A stretch of 64,000 nt of DNA from the NCBI GenBank assembly GCA_949357655.1, contig CASHTG010000020.1:1054001-1118000 (forward strand). Reading direction: 5' to 3'. Source of the DNA: Parascedosporium putredinis (Eukaryota > Ascomycota > Sordariomycetes > Microascales > Microascaceae). Within the stretch, counting starts at the first letter, position 1. Each line of letters begins with the position of its first letter. The position numbers and the translations under genes were made by a program. Positions 34,999 through 46,100 of the stretch are shown piece by piece. The notes beneath the pieces were generated by a model. That model saw only the letters and a list, made by a program, of their open reading frames with translations. It was not told the origin of the DNA and did not search any database.

Positions 34999-36228
34999 AG
35001 AAGAAGGGTACGGCATCACTCTCCTGGTTGCTTTTGTCGGCTGCATGGATACATGACTAATACGAAAGGGAAAAGGTTATTTGAGCTGGTGCATCACCCC
35101 CGGCCGCGCCTTCTCTTTCTCGTGTTCCTTCATAATAGCCGGTCAACGAACTGTTAGAGGGTGCAGTTATTACTGTACACAGCTGTGGCTGTTGTAGTGG
35201 ACAGACAATGGATGGTGGTGGTGCCCCGCATCAGGCTTCCAATCCCATGGTTGTGCTGGCGGTTAGGGCGGTGGTTGATCCCTGTGGATGGGAAGGTACG
35301 GAGGAGCTTTGAGCTCTCAAATTCCAGGGGTCCTTGGCTGGCCGTTTTGTGGAGTTGGGAAGGACCCAAGGACGCACACACACGAGATTGATTTGCTCTC
35401 CACCGTTCATTACCGAATGAGGAAGTATCGTCGAATGCGTTGACGTTGGAATTGCCCGACGTCACTGGTTGATCTTGAATTATGCATTCTAGCTCCCCTT
35501 GGTGCCCTGCCGATCACAGGAGTTCCGTTTTATCGTAAAGTCTGTTCATCATTTCCCTCGTCTGCCTTCATGTTCACCTAGAAAGTGAAGACAAAATAAG
35601 TTCATCCTTCAATTCTTGGATATTTTTGCCGTTCGCTGGTCTGTGTCACATTTTGTTTGTGCGTCCAATAATTCTCTCTTTCCACCGTACCTTTCTCTGC
35701 TGGTTTCCCTCAATTCGGCAAAGGTAACTGTCTGTGGACATTCATCCATGGATTCATCCATTTCCGAATGTGACAAGGATTTGGCGTGGTGGTGCCTTGA
35801 CCCGGTTCGGTGTTAGGCCATGACAGGTGTTGGAGCGAGCGTTGAGCACCATCTCCACACACGGCTTGATTTGCGCTCCCCGCCTCCACATTTCGCAATC
35901 TATCATCCGTCCGCATTTCGGTGAACACGCAGCCTCAGAAGTCCACCCTCCTCGACCTCTCCTTCACACTTACTTCGTGGTCGATCGCCTTTTACTCAAA
36001 ATAGGGCCTTTCCCTCTACACTCGAATGCCAATGGTACCTTGAAAGCACAGGCTTAAGGTTCCCCGCCCACTGCGCCCCGCCCACCACCCGGCTTTTTGC
36101 CTCCAGGTCGCCCGCTGGCTGGCTAGAGTTATTGGAGCTGCCTCCTCCCTAATTGAATTGCGAAACTAGAACTGCACCGTTCTTGAGAGCTGCGCCTGGA
36201 GCGTAGCCGCGCTCTTCCTACTATCGTG
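34999..36228. other. Intergenic, upstream of WDR48
   Basis: No gene recognised. It should contain the WDR48 promoter. Only short overlapping frames are present. Confidence 0.5.
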
Positions 36229-39200
36229 ATGGCTACTAAGAAGAGCCGTCAGCGTATCAGTTATGGTAAGTGCCTTTCGCGATTTCCTGGGCATGCCCGT
36301 GAGCGCAATGTTTGCCGATCTGCTGCGTCGCAACCAATAATTCCCTTGCAGCACCTCTCCTAACCGGCCTAACCTTTGTGATTGACCCTTGCTTTTTTCT
36401 TTCTAGTAATCGAATCTCCGAAAGCGTCGGCCGGACATAAGCTAGGCGTCAACGGCCTCGCAGTTGACCCGGATAACTCCATTCTGTAGGCGCCACCCAA
36501 ATCAACCTCAATCCGATCCCCTCTGCTGCTGCCATGTGGTTCCGGACCGTGGTAGGTGTGCTAACCCGGGCTTCTCAATAGCTATTCCGGTGGCCGAGAT
36601 GGCGTCATCTGCGCCTGGGACCTCAATCTCGACCTCAAGGCACCCCGTTCGTCGTCTACCGTCGATCAACCGAATGGCCGGTCCACGTCCTCGCCCACCA
36701 CTTTTCGATCCCAAGCGATCGCCCACATGGGCTGGATCAACGATATTGTTCTCGCCCAGAACAACACCGCCCTTGTGTCGGGTTCCTCCGACCTGACCGT
36801 CAAGGTATGGCGACCGCATTCGCAAGAGCAGGCCATACCCCAGACTATCGGCGAACATGCAGACTATGTCAAGGTCGTTGCTGCTCCACCTTCAGATATA
36901 GGCGCGCCTTGGGTTGCCTCCGGAGGTCTCGACCGCCGAATCAACCTTTGGGACCTCAACGGCGGCGGAAAGGTTCTCTCCATCGACTGCAGCGGCGAGG
37001 AAAACACGGAGAAGGGATCCGTGTACGCGCTCTGCGCCGGTCGGAACCTTATAGCCAACGGTGGGCCCGAGTCAACTGTGAGGCTATGGGATCCAAAGTC
37101 GGGAAAACGCGTGACCAAATTTGTTGGTCATACAGCTACCATCAGATCCATCCTCATCAACGATGCCGGCGATCTCGTCTTGACTGGCAGCTCAGATCAG
37201 ACCATCAAGCTATGGAGCGTCACAGCCGGTCGGTGCATGTACAACTTTACCATGCACAACGAAAGCGTTTGGTCGTTGTTTTCAGAATCGCCCGACCTTG
37301 GAGTGTTCTACAGCAGTGATAGGTCTGGGCTAGTTGTCAAGACAGACGTCAGAGGATCGCTCGACCACATGGACGACGGGCTGAGTCTGGCTGTAGCCAA
37401 GGAGACTGATAGCGTGCACAAAGTCATCGCCTGTGGAGACCACATCTGGACGGCCACGCCTAGTTCGTCTATCAACCGGTGGGCCAGTGTCCCAACCGGC
37501 TCCGACGTTCAGCTCCCCGAAGTCTACCGGCATCACAGAGCTTCATCCACCGCGTCTCGCTCGGCGATGCAGGCAGCTCAATCCGGGCAAGGAGGCGCCC
37601 GTGCCGCCCCCAAGGAGATCTCGCCAAAGAGCATCCTCCGCATTTCGAACACGGCGTACTTCCCCCTCAGCTTTCGCGGGACGAGTCCGGCTCCCTTGTG
37701 GCCCTCGATCACGAGGTGGAACCAATCCACGACCTTCCCGAAGAAACCATCGAAGGCCAATTCGGCTTGCTTAAATATAAACTGCTGCACGACAGGCGCC
37801 GCGTTCTCACTGTTGATACCGCAGGGGAGGTGGTGTTGTGGGATCTCATCCAGGTTTGTGTAGCCCCTTGCCTACCTCACAAAGCCATTCTTGCTATAAT
37901 GTGAATCGAAAACCCTAACTCCTTACTCTCAACAAGTGCAAACCCATCCAAACGTTTGGAAAGCGGCATCTCGAGGATGTAGAGCCGAGTGTCAACCAGG
38001 TCGAGGCCGTCGCACCTTGGTGTTCCATTGATACTAGTTCCGGTAGCATAACGGTCACCTTGGATCCATTTAATTGCTTTGACGCGGAGGTGTACGCGGA
38101 CGAACTCACGCTGGAGAATGCCGACGACTTTAGGGAAGACCAGAGAAGTGAGTTGCATCCAAAATCCCTCCTCCCTTCTCCCTCATTCTCTTCTTCCTCG
38201 CTTAACTCTGAGCGGCGGTCGAGCTAACCTTTCAACGACAACGATAGTCAACCTTGGCAAATGGGTATTGCGATATCTATTTGCTGGCGCGATTGACGAG
38301 GAAATTAAGAGGGATGCGGTATATCGGCGCAACTTTAACACAGCAATCGAAAAGAGGTTAGCGAGCACAAGGATGAGCCCACCACTCTCCATCTCCCTGC
38401 CCGAGCGAGGCATCGGATTTGAACAATCCGGAAGCATGGCAACCCCGCGAGCGTCCGGCCAAAACTATCCCCTCATGACGCCTGGCCTCCAGATAGGGCT
38501 TGCTACTCCTCACCCGGGTGGTGGCGATACGGCGACACCAACCCCTGCCGTTCCAGACTTGCCGTCATCCCAGTATGGCCGAATGTCAGTTGAGAAGGAA
38601 GATTACTTTACAAGTGGCATCTCACCTGTGGACGGAGGGTACTAAAACCAGTGGCAACCACTCCCGCGGTTCCTACGGCGGAGGCGACGACGGGTGATGC
38701 AAAGCCTGCAGATGCGGACAAAGACAAGGCAGAAAATGGACCCAAGGCGCCTAGCACGCCGTTTGGCAAGAAGTTTCGCATGGGCATACCTTTTTCTAAG
38801 AAAGCCAGGTCAGCATCTACAACGGCCGATAAGCCTGCCATAGCGGAGGACAAGCCGGTCGACGACTCGGAGGGCTCGCTGAATCTTCATGAGAAGGAGG
38901 TGGATGACAGCTTCTTCGGTGTTGTTCAGAGAATCCGTAACGAGTATGACAAGCAGCTCGCGGCAAACCCCGATTTCCTCCTGGATAGCCGTATCACGCC
39001 TGCTCTTCCGAGCGAGACACCACATCTTGGCCTACCCAAGGGTACTAAAGTGATCATCAAAGAAGAGACTGGTGGCGAGAGCTCCAACGTCTATGTTGGC
39101 ACCATCGAAACCATTGGCCGCGACACGGACGTTATCGAACAAAAGGGGGCCATGTGGCTTGGCGACCTCTTGTTGCAGAACCAAGTGCCCTTCAAGGAAC

Positions 39201-39701
39201 CGGTCAAGGTGTCGTTCGTGCTTCTCCCTTACAAGGACGAGCTTCCGCCCTTACCTAGCTCGGACAACAACAATAGACTCAACGCCAATCGTATGTTGAG
39301 AGTGCGCAAGATTCTTTCGTATATCGCGGAGAAGATTGATTCAGACTGGGAGGATCCGGAATCGGTACCGGCAGATGCGATGAAGCCCGAGGAGTATCTA
39401 GAACTATATTGCAATGATCAGGTAAGACTTGATATCTTGGTTTTGAGCGGGCCGCTTGGGGGTGGGGATGGTACGGCGAGGCTAACTTTTCCGAAACTTC
39501 CCACAGTTGCTTCCGAATGCGATGAGTTTGGCGACCTTGCGCGCACACCTCTGGAAGGGTGGCACCGACGTGGTGCTGTACTACCGCTCCAACGGACGCA
39601 AAGCGATCCGACTTCGCACACCAGTTCCGGCAGAGCCACCGTCTGCGCAAGAGGAGGCAACGACAGCGGAGGAAGAGCCGAATGCGACGACAGGGGCGTA
39701 A
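36229..39701 (+). CDS. WDR48: WDR48/UAF1-like WD40 protein with DUF3337 C-terminus
   Basis: Activator subunit of USP1/USP12/USP46-class deubiquitinases; the fission yeast homologue is Bun107. Exons: 36229-36265, 36407-36485, 36582-37853, 37937-38147, 38248-39421 and 39507-39701, all GT..AG and in phase; about 989 aa after correction. The N-terminus (KKSRQRISYVIESPKASAGH) is typical. Seven or eight WD blades follow, for example YSGGRDGVICAWDL, SGSSDLTVKVW, ASGGLDRRINLWDL, ANGGPESTVRLWDP, TGSSDQTIKLWSV and the later VDTAGEVVLWDL. The C-terminal part has the DUF3337 core: INLGKWVLRYLFAGAIDEE, then the ubiquitin-like tail with NRMLRVRKILSYIAEKI and TDVVLYYRS. One base is missing in the C run 37662-37666 and another in the G run 38637-38639; without them the frame stops early at 37863 and 38645. 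Confidence 0.9.
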
Positions 39702-40211
39702 TACGGAAACGAGAGTGGGAGGCTATTTTGTGCTCTTGGGTTGTTTTCATTTCCTCCATCTTTTGGAGGCGCACGACTCGTGTAGCACTGCATCAAGCCA
39801 GTCCTGAGGGGTTCAACGTTGTTGGTCTTTTTAAGCCTTTGGTCCTCTGGGCAATGTCGATTAAACGTCACGCCGGGGTAGTACATACTTGATATATATA
39901 TGTATGTGTATATATATATACATGTCCTTATTTACGCACATGCTGCATGTGTCAATGACGTTCCACTTTCTGGGCAAGCTTGCCACGTTTATGCGATGTC
40001 GCGACGTTGTGTTCCTGACTCTCTCATTTCGCGACGCCTCGCACCACCAAACCTCACCGTCTAGTTACATCTATATGCCAAACCACATAACCACGCTTAG
40101 ATAAAAATACAATACTGCACAGCCTATATAAACTGAAGGAGGGAAAGATAAAGAAGACAAGGCCAAGAGCGAAAAGAAACAGGGGGTAGGAAACCTGATT
40201 AACCAGCCTGA
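39702..40211. other. Convergent intergenic region WDR48 / SAM carrier
   Basis: This holds the 3' UTRs of two converging genes and an AT dinucleotide-rich stretch at about 39892-39924. No gene seen. Confidence 0.55.
39892..39924. repeat. AT/GT dinucleotide-rich microsatellite
   Basis: A run of TA repeats interrupted by TGTATGTG, in the 3' region of WDR48. Probably a simple length-variable repeat. Confidence 0.7.
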
Positions 40212-41111
40212 TTAAAGTGGTGTCTGCATGCCCATCAAGGTATTCACGGCCCACTGGTAGCTTCCCAAGAAGATGGCACCGCCGGCGCTGATCCACATCA
40301 CTCTCGGCCCGATGCCGGAGAAGAGAACTCTAGGGCCTTCCTCCCTAAGGATGGCGGTGAAGACGGAGCCGACACTCCGGCTCTGTTTGGAGAGCATAAC
40401 CCTTGTCTTGAGCACGTCGAGAGGGTGGTCAGGGCGGCAGCGATGCCGCCCGAGAGGCTCCCATACAACGCGCTTTCGGCTGCGCCAACGTCGAGTTCCG
40501 CGGCGCCGGGTTTGTTGTGGGGATCGGTAGCAGCGCCGGCACCGGCCTTCCTCCGCCTCGCCCGGCCCCAGCCCTTGAGGGCCTCCCAGAGGGGAACTGG
40601 ATGACGGTGAAGGGGATCTCGCGAAAAATGGTGATGCCCCAGCCCCTATAGAGTTCGCGGCGGAGGCCGGCGAGGCCGATTTCGCGACGACGGCCGAGGA
40701 TGTCGGCGAGGGCGGCGGCGGAGGACTTGAACTGGCCGGCTTGGGCGCGCTGCTTGACGACTTCGGTGGGGACGCGAACGGAGCAGGCGGCGACTTCGCC
40801 GAGGCTGGCGGCTACCATGTGGGTGAGGGGTCCGGCGCTGGTGCCGGCGGTGGAAGTAGGTAGGAGGTGGGAAGAGACAAAGGATTTTGTGCCCTCGTAG
40901 GTGAGGAAGAAGAGGGAGGCGCCGGGGGCGGAGCCGACGAGGGCGGAGCCGACGCCGCGGTATATACCGGAGAAGCCGCCGGCGCGGATGAAGCCTTGCG
41001 GGGACTGGAGGCGAGTCTTGAGGGTGTCGAGGGGAAGAGGGAGAGGTCGGTGGTGGTGCCGGCGAGGGCGCCGGCGAGGAGGGCGGTTGTGAAGGGCGGT
41101 TGGGGCGCCAT
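40212..41111 (-). CDS. PET8: Mitochondrial S-adenosylmethionine carrier (Pet8/SAMC)
   Basis: Inner-membrane carrier that brings S-adenosylmethionine into mitochondria for lipoate, biotin, ubiquinone and RNA methylation. Intronless, about 300 aa. The N-terminus (PPFTTALLAGALAGTTTDLS) and the FSGIYRGVGSALVGSAPGAS segment are characteristic of Pet8. Three carrier repeats are visible: FPLDTLKTR, VPTEVVKQR and PLDVLKTRVML, with LYRGWGITIFREIPFTVIQF in repeat 2 and LFSGIGPRVMWISAGGAIF in repeat 3. The frame is broken three times, each a single C missing on the coding strand: G runs 41031-41034, 40591-40594 and 40423-40425. Two of them fall inside the Px[DE]xx[KR] signatures. Homology continues exactly across every break. 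It is divergent from the TilS gene (about 830 bp between starts). Confidence 0.9.
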
Positions 41112-41592
41112 TGTTGCGCGGGTGGGTTTATTCGGAGGCCAGAAGGGGGTGTGGTTGAAAAGGCGGAGGGGTAAGGAGGGTTGGTTTCCTTGTGCGTACG
41201 GGGGAGGGGCCCACGGGCGCGTTGTTGAGTTCGTTGTTCGAAGGGGCCCTGGCGAATCGGGGAAGGAAAGGAAGATAAGGAAGAAGAAGAAGAAGGAGAA
41301 CTAGAAGTTGGTTAAAGAGCGTGGGGGTATCATTTGAGAGGAGGGTGGTAGAGGAGAGTTGAATGGAGTTGTGGTCGCGTGTGGAGCAAGACTCGCTTCC
41401 TTTTTTTCTGGGGATCGGGAGGGAAATCGGAGCTTGATCAAGGTGTGGCCATTGGCCTATGGGGAGGATGCGAGGTGAGGGGTGGCCCAAGCTCCTGAGT
41501 GGACAATTCCGTCAGGGATCGGGGCACGTACTTTTTTTCGTTTCTCTACACTTCATGGCAATGTGGGGCGCGCTTGGCAGAGTAGACCACAT
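41112..41592. other. Intergenic, SAM carrier promoter region
   Basis: The promoter side of the carrier gene, with CT-rich leader sequence on the minus strand (about 41270-41320). No gene seen. Confidence 0.5.
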
Positions 41593-41944
41593 TCAAGTTT
41601 CCGCATTCCAATCTTGTTGATCTTGGGTGATATCTAGAGAGTATCTCGACTTTAACCTCACGCCAAAAGGCCACCGTACCAATCTGTTCCCAGTATTAGG
41701 AGCATTCCACAACTCTGGAAGCTTGTCTAGTAGCCCCCACATGAAGACACGATCTTTCGCCTTGAGGACCCTGGAGTGAAAGACATTACCAAGCCGATCT
41801 CGAACCGGGAATGCGCGGTTCACCTATTCAGAAAAGTCTGAATCGAGTCAGGTCTCAAAACTATAGAGGATTCCTACCGATGAATCGGAGCGCTCCTTTT
41901 AACCCCCGAAAAGGGTGAATAGCTCTGGCCAACCAATTGGCCAT
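41593..41944 (-). CDS. Possible small two-exon gene overlapping the TilS start codon
   Basis: Unrecognised. A minus-strand ATG at 41944 shares the palindromic CATG with the TilS ATG and opens ANWLARAIHPFRGLKGALRF. A GTAGGA donor at 41879, a CTGAC branch-like site and an AATAG acceptor define a 54-nt intron of normal fungal size. The 75-codon downstream frame includes NRAFPVRDRLGNVFHSRV and FMWGLLDKLPELWN and ends at 41593. However, the splice as written joins the exons out of frame by one base, so either the sequence has another indel or the frame is chance. The composition of the second exon looks protein-like. It could instead be the TilS promoter. Confidence 0.3.
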
Positions 41945-44063
41945 GTCATCATCGCTCGGAGCGCGAGTCTTCCACCATGCGCCGACCCCCATTTCCGTGC
42001 AGGAATTCGCCGAGGCGGTTCGCGCAGCGTGTCCGCCGCGACGGCCCAAGGCGCGGCCGACCTCCCATCGGAGGATAGGTACGATAATGTCATCCATAAC
42101 TCTACCTGACAGTTAGCCTGTCTAGCTGCTTTGGCCCCCTTTATGCTAACCTCGTCCGTCCTGCTTGTGCGTGCAATAGGCCTCGCGATCAGCGGTGGAG
42201 TCGACTCCATGGCCATGGCCTTTCTCTTTCCGCCCTCCGTTCCCAGATACCCGGCTTCAAGATCGGCGACAGCCTGCGGCGGCATCGACGCCTTGATAGT
42301 GGACCACAAGCTCCGCGACGGGAGCACCGACGAGGCCCTCGGTGTGTCTGGCGAACTCTCCAAGCTACCCCATATCCGACCGCAGATCCTCACCCTCGAC
42401 TGGGCTGCCGTCCTGGGCTCGCCCGATGTCGACCCGCGCACGATTGCGAATCTCGAGACGGCGGCGCGCCAGGGAGGTACAGGACGCTCGGCAAAACGTG
42501 CGCCAAGGAGACTATCGACAACCTGTTCCTAGCGCACCACATGGACGACCAGTACGAGACGATACTCATGAGGCTGCTCGCGGGCCACTCGAGACGGGGC
42601 CTGACGGGCATGCACCCGTCCAAGGACATACCCGAGTGCCATGGCGTGTGGAAGGTGCATCAATCGGGTTTCGTCGACATGATGAAGTCCAAGAACCCCC
42701 ATCTGACGTACGCCATGCGTCGGAGGGAGGTGTCCGCGCTGCGGAAGTCGCTGCTGTCGGAATTATTGCCTGAACTGAAACCGGGATCGAGCGGCTCGCT
42801 CCAGCATCTCGACTTGAAGTCGGAACAGCAGACGTTCTTGTCAGAGCTCCACATGCCCGAAGTCGCCGACCTGGGCTTTGTCGAAGGTGGGGCGCGGTCC
42901 GGGGACCTGGAGCTGCCGCAGCTGGAGACCGAGGACGGCGGCGTGCGGGTGCTTCGGCCTCTGCTGGAATTCCCCAAAGACAGGCTGATCGCCACGTGTG
43001 AGCACAACGGCGTCCGTTGGTACGAGGACCACACTAACAAAGACCCGGGGCTAACCCCAAGAAACGCCGTGCGACACCTGGCGCGGAATTACGTGTTGCC
43101 CGAAGCATTACAGCGCCCTGCCATCCTGCAGATGGCGGCGCGTATCAAGGACTCGCTGCGTGAGGAGGAGAAGGATGTTCAAGAGCTATTTAGCCGCACC
43201 ACGATTGAGCGCTTCAGCACCAACGCCGGGACCATGGCTGTCCGGCTCCCAAGCTAGAAGTGGCTGGCGAGCAAGACCTGGCGGAGAAGAGGATGCTGGC
43301 GACGCTCCTCCTACGCAAGTTGATGATTCCCGTGGATGCGAACCCCGACCTGCCGGCCCTCGCCACGCTTCAGGGCCCGGTTTCGCGCCTGTATCCGCAC
43401 CTCGCTACAGACGCGTACCCGGCTAGCAGCACCCCGAGCAAGGCCTTCAACTGCGGCGACGTACACTTCTCCCCCTTGCCGGACAACAGCGCAGATGACG
43501 CGCCAACCTCCCGGTGGCTTCTCTCCCGCACACCGTACACCTCGAGCGTTCCTCTTCCTTCCGTTGAGTGGACGCGCAAGGGCTTCATCCGCAGCACCCG
43601 CGACGACGTCCTGGTCCGGTATCGGTCCGACCGGCCCCTCAACAATAAGCACTGGCGCCTCTTTGACGGACGGTTCTGGGTGCGCGTGCACCTCCGCATA
43701 CCAGGCGTTTACGTGGTGAAGCCGTGGCGGTCCGAAGACGCCGATGCGTTTCCCCGCGCCCACGGGGACGCGCCGCCGCCGCCCCTCGGGCGGAAGCTCA
43801 AGGCCCTGCTCGCCGAGCACGCCCCCGGCAAAGTGCGCTGGACGCTGCCGGCGCTGTACTATAGAGGTGCCCTGGACTGGGCTACGCTAGACGCCCGGCC
43901 GGACCAAGGGTGGACGCTGCTGGCGCTGCCGAGCCTGGGGTGCACCACCCGCGGCTCGCTGAGGTGGCTGAGTACGAGATACGGTATAAAAAGGTGGATG
44001 AGGACGTTTTGGACAAGTGTAATATACCCCATGTTTGAGGATGACAAGGGAGAAAGGCTGTGA
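41943..44063 (+). CDS. tilS: tRNA(Ile)-lysidine synthase-like PP-loop ATPase (TilS)
   Basis: N-type ATP pyrophosphatase that in bacteria converts C34 of tRNA-Ile(CAU) to lysidine; a nuclear fungal copy would be expected to act in mitochondria. Exon 1 is 41943-42078, exon 2 42180-44063; corrected length about 673 aa. The PP-loop IGLAISGGVDSMAMAF (about residues 46-61) spans the intron. It is followed by LIVDHKLRDGSTDEA and, downstream, NLFLAHHMDDQYETILMRL (the TilS HHxDDQxET signature), RPLLEFPKDRLIATC and WYEDHTNKDP. The long C-terminal half is weakly conserved, as in other fungal homologues. One base is missing in the G run 42472-42474, just before the second signature, and one in the C run 43248-43250; otherwise the frame would stop at 42532 and 43257. 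The start is the first ATG after an in-frame stop. The N-terminus (MSSSLGARVFHHAP) is only a weak mitochondrial presequence. Confidence 0.88.
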
Positions 44064-44496
44064 GATGAAGCTTTGTTGGCATTGGCACAGCGCTGTCCAA
44101 CGTGTATGTATAGTACATTATCCCCCTTTTCCTTTACGGTCGAAACGGCGTTCTCTGGTGGGATTGGTAAAAGTTCCTTTTAGCTTCTTCACTCTGACTG
44201 CCGGCTCCTCGAGCTGCAAGGAAAACCCGCGGCGCCGTGGTGTCCCAACGATAGATCACATGTGTAAACTAGAACCCGACTGATGCATGTACCAACAGAT
44301 AGATCCAAGGAAATCTTACTAGAGACTTTTCATTTCGTCATTAACATTCATGTTGCTGTTGTCCCGTGTTTCCCAAACACCCTCTCCTATCCTCGCTCCG
44401 TGTACGAAAGAAACCAAAAGAAAAAGAAAGAGAGAAAAGATGGAAAGGGAAAAAAGTTCAGCTAGGATACAATAATCAATCTTCTTTTTCTTCTCT
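44064..44496. other. Convergent intergenic region, TilS / membrane protein
   Basis: The 3' UTRs of two converging genes. The AG-rich stretch at about 44405-44455 is low complexity. No gene seen. Confidence 0.55.
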
Positions 44497-46100
44497 TCAC
44501 TCCTCGCCGACGACAAGCTTGATGTCGCCCGTGGTAGTGCGGACCTCGAGCTTGGAGTTCCCCTCGCCCTTGCGTCCGCTGACACTCTTAAACATGGCCC
44601 CTTCAACATCGCCCTTGGCCGCCTCCGTCTCCTCCGCGTTAGTTCCCAGATGCACGTCCTTGCCGCGGACCTCGATCTTGCCCGTCAGGGACCTCGAGGC
44701 GAACTTGCCCTCCCAGGCGTCAGGAAGGCGGACATCGACGTCGCCGCTAACGGACTTGTGGGACGAATAGAGGGCCCAGGACCCGTCCTGCTTTCCGATC
44801 CAGGTCGGCTCGAGGATGCGAATCTGGGCGTCGCCGGACACGGTGTCGGTGGTCAGCCGCGAGGTCACCTCGCCGTCGGCATCGGCGAGCTTGCCCGCGA
44901 GGACGGGCCGCAGCTTAATCTCCAAATCGCCGCTCGGCTGGCCAGCAAACTCAGCCTTGGAAGAGAAGAGCAGGGAGGCAGAGACGGTGCCGGAGACGGT
45001 GGAAGCCTTGCGCACGTAATCGGCGGCGGGCAGGTCCTCGGGGTGATCGATAGGGTCGTGGACGGTGATGTCGCCCGAGACGGAGTGGACGTTGAGGAAC
45101 GCGGTGTCGAAGTCGCGCCACGCGGCAGGCGGGTAGACGTCGACGTGGTTGGAGCCCGAGGTGGTGAAGGACTCGACGCGCGCGAGGAGCGGGGCGTCGG
45201 CGCGGATGCGGCCCGAGACGGAGGTCAGGGCGAGGCGGGCGCCGGAGCGTAGGCTGTCCCGGCCAAAGGTGATGTCGCTGGCCACGGAGGTGAGGATGGT
45301 CTCGTCGGCGGCGAGGCCGAGCTTGTCCTCGATGGAGATGTCGAGGGTCGTCACCTCGACCTTGAGGGTCTGGAGGTCGGCGTCGGCAGGGACGTGCACG
45401 ACGGCGCGGACGTCGACGCAGGGGCGGGCGCCGTCGTCGCGGCGGTACACGTCGTCGATGCGCACGCGCAGCCGCTGGCTCTCGGGGTCCCAAAACGTGT
45501 GGACGGGCAGGTTGTCCTCGTTGGCGTCGATTTGCAGGTCAATCTTGCCCTTGGCGTCGGAGGTGGCGGCCGCCACCACGCGCACGTAGCCGCTCACGTT
45601 GACCGGGACGCGGCCGCGGCCTCGGCCCCGGCTGGTGCCGAGCTGCTGGATGAAGTGCACCTGGCGTTCGGCGCCGAATTGGAGCGGGTAGCTGCCGTCG
45701 TGGATGTTGTGGAAGTCGGTGCCGCAGCTCTCGCTGGGGTGGCTCGACAGGCCGTCGATGACGCTGCTGAGTGGTGGCGAGGAGTGGCATCCGGGGCCCT
45801 GGATGTACGAGAAGATGAATCGTTTTAGTGAATGAATCTCACCATATAAAGCGCGAAAGCTCGTTTCATTTACAAGATTGAACAATTTAAAGAAAAAGGG
45901 CAACGTACGAATCCGGGGACTGTCTTTCCGAACAAGGAGAAGAAGACAAGAACAGGCACGACGACGAACAGCGCGAAACGGAGGAATCGACGGGCTCGAT
46001 CGCGGCGGCGGTCCTGCACGAAGAGGACCTGGGGGAGCTGCTGGTCGTCTCGCGGCTCCGCGTCGGCCAGCTTCTGGTATCCTGCGCCGCTCTTGGCCAT
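44497..46100 (-). CDS. Single-pass membrane protein with DUF4097-like beta-repeat ectodomain
   Basis: Exon 1 (46100-45909) encodes a 40-residue basic N-terminus (VQDRRRDRARR) and one transmembrane segment at about residues 40-58 (FLRFALFVVVPVLVFFSLFG). Exon 2 (45798-44497) encodes a 430-residue domain, giving 497 aa in total. The charge pattern predicts N-terminus in the cytosol and the C-terminus lumenal or outside. The ectodomain opens with Cys-containing GPGCHSSPPLS and ESCGTDFHNIHDGSY. It then has a repeated short motif, SVSGRI, TSGSNHVDV, SVSGDITV, TVSGTV, TVSGDAQI, SVSGDVDV, SLTGKIEV and SVSGRK, the pattern of the DUF4097/adhesin-like beta-solenoid family. No enzyme motif is visible, so the role is unknown; cell-surface or secretory-pathway scaffolding is a guess. 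No frame breaks. Confidence 0.8.

Noticed and set aside
44650..45828. Plus-strand frames of 144-200 codons opposite the membrane-protein gene
   Set aside because: Mirror-image frames of a GC-rich coding exon; composition follows the minus-strand codons.
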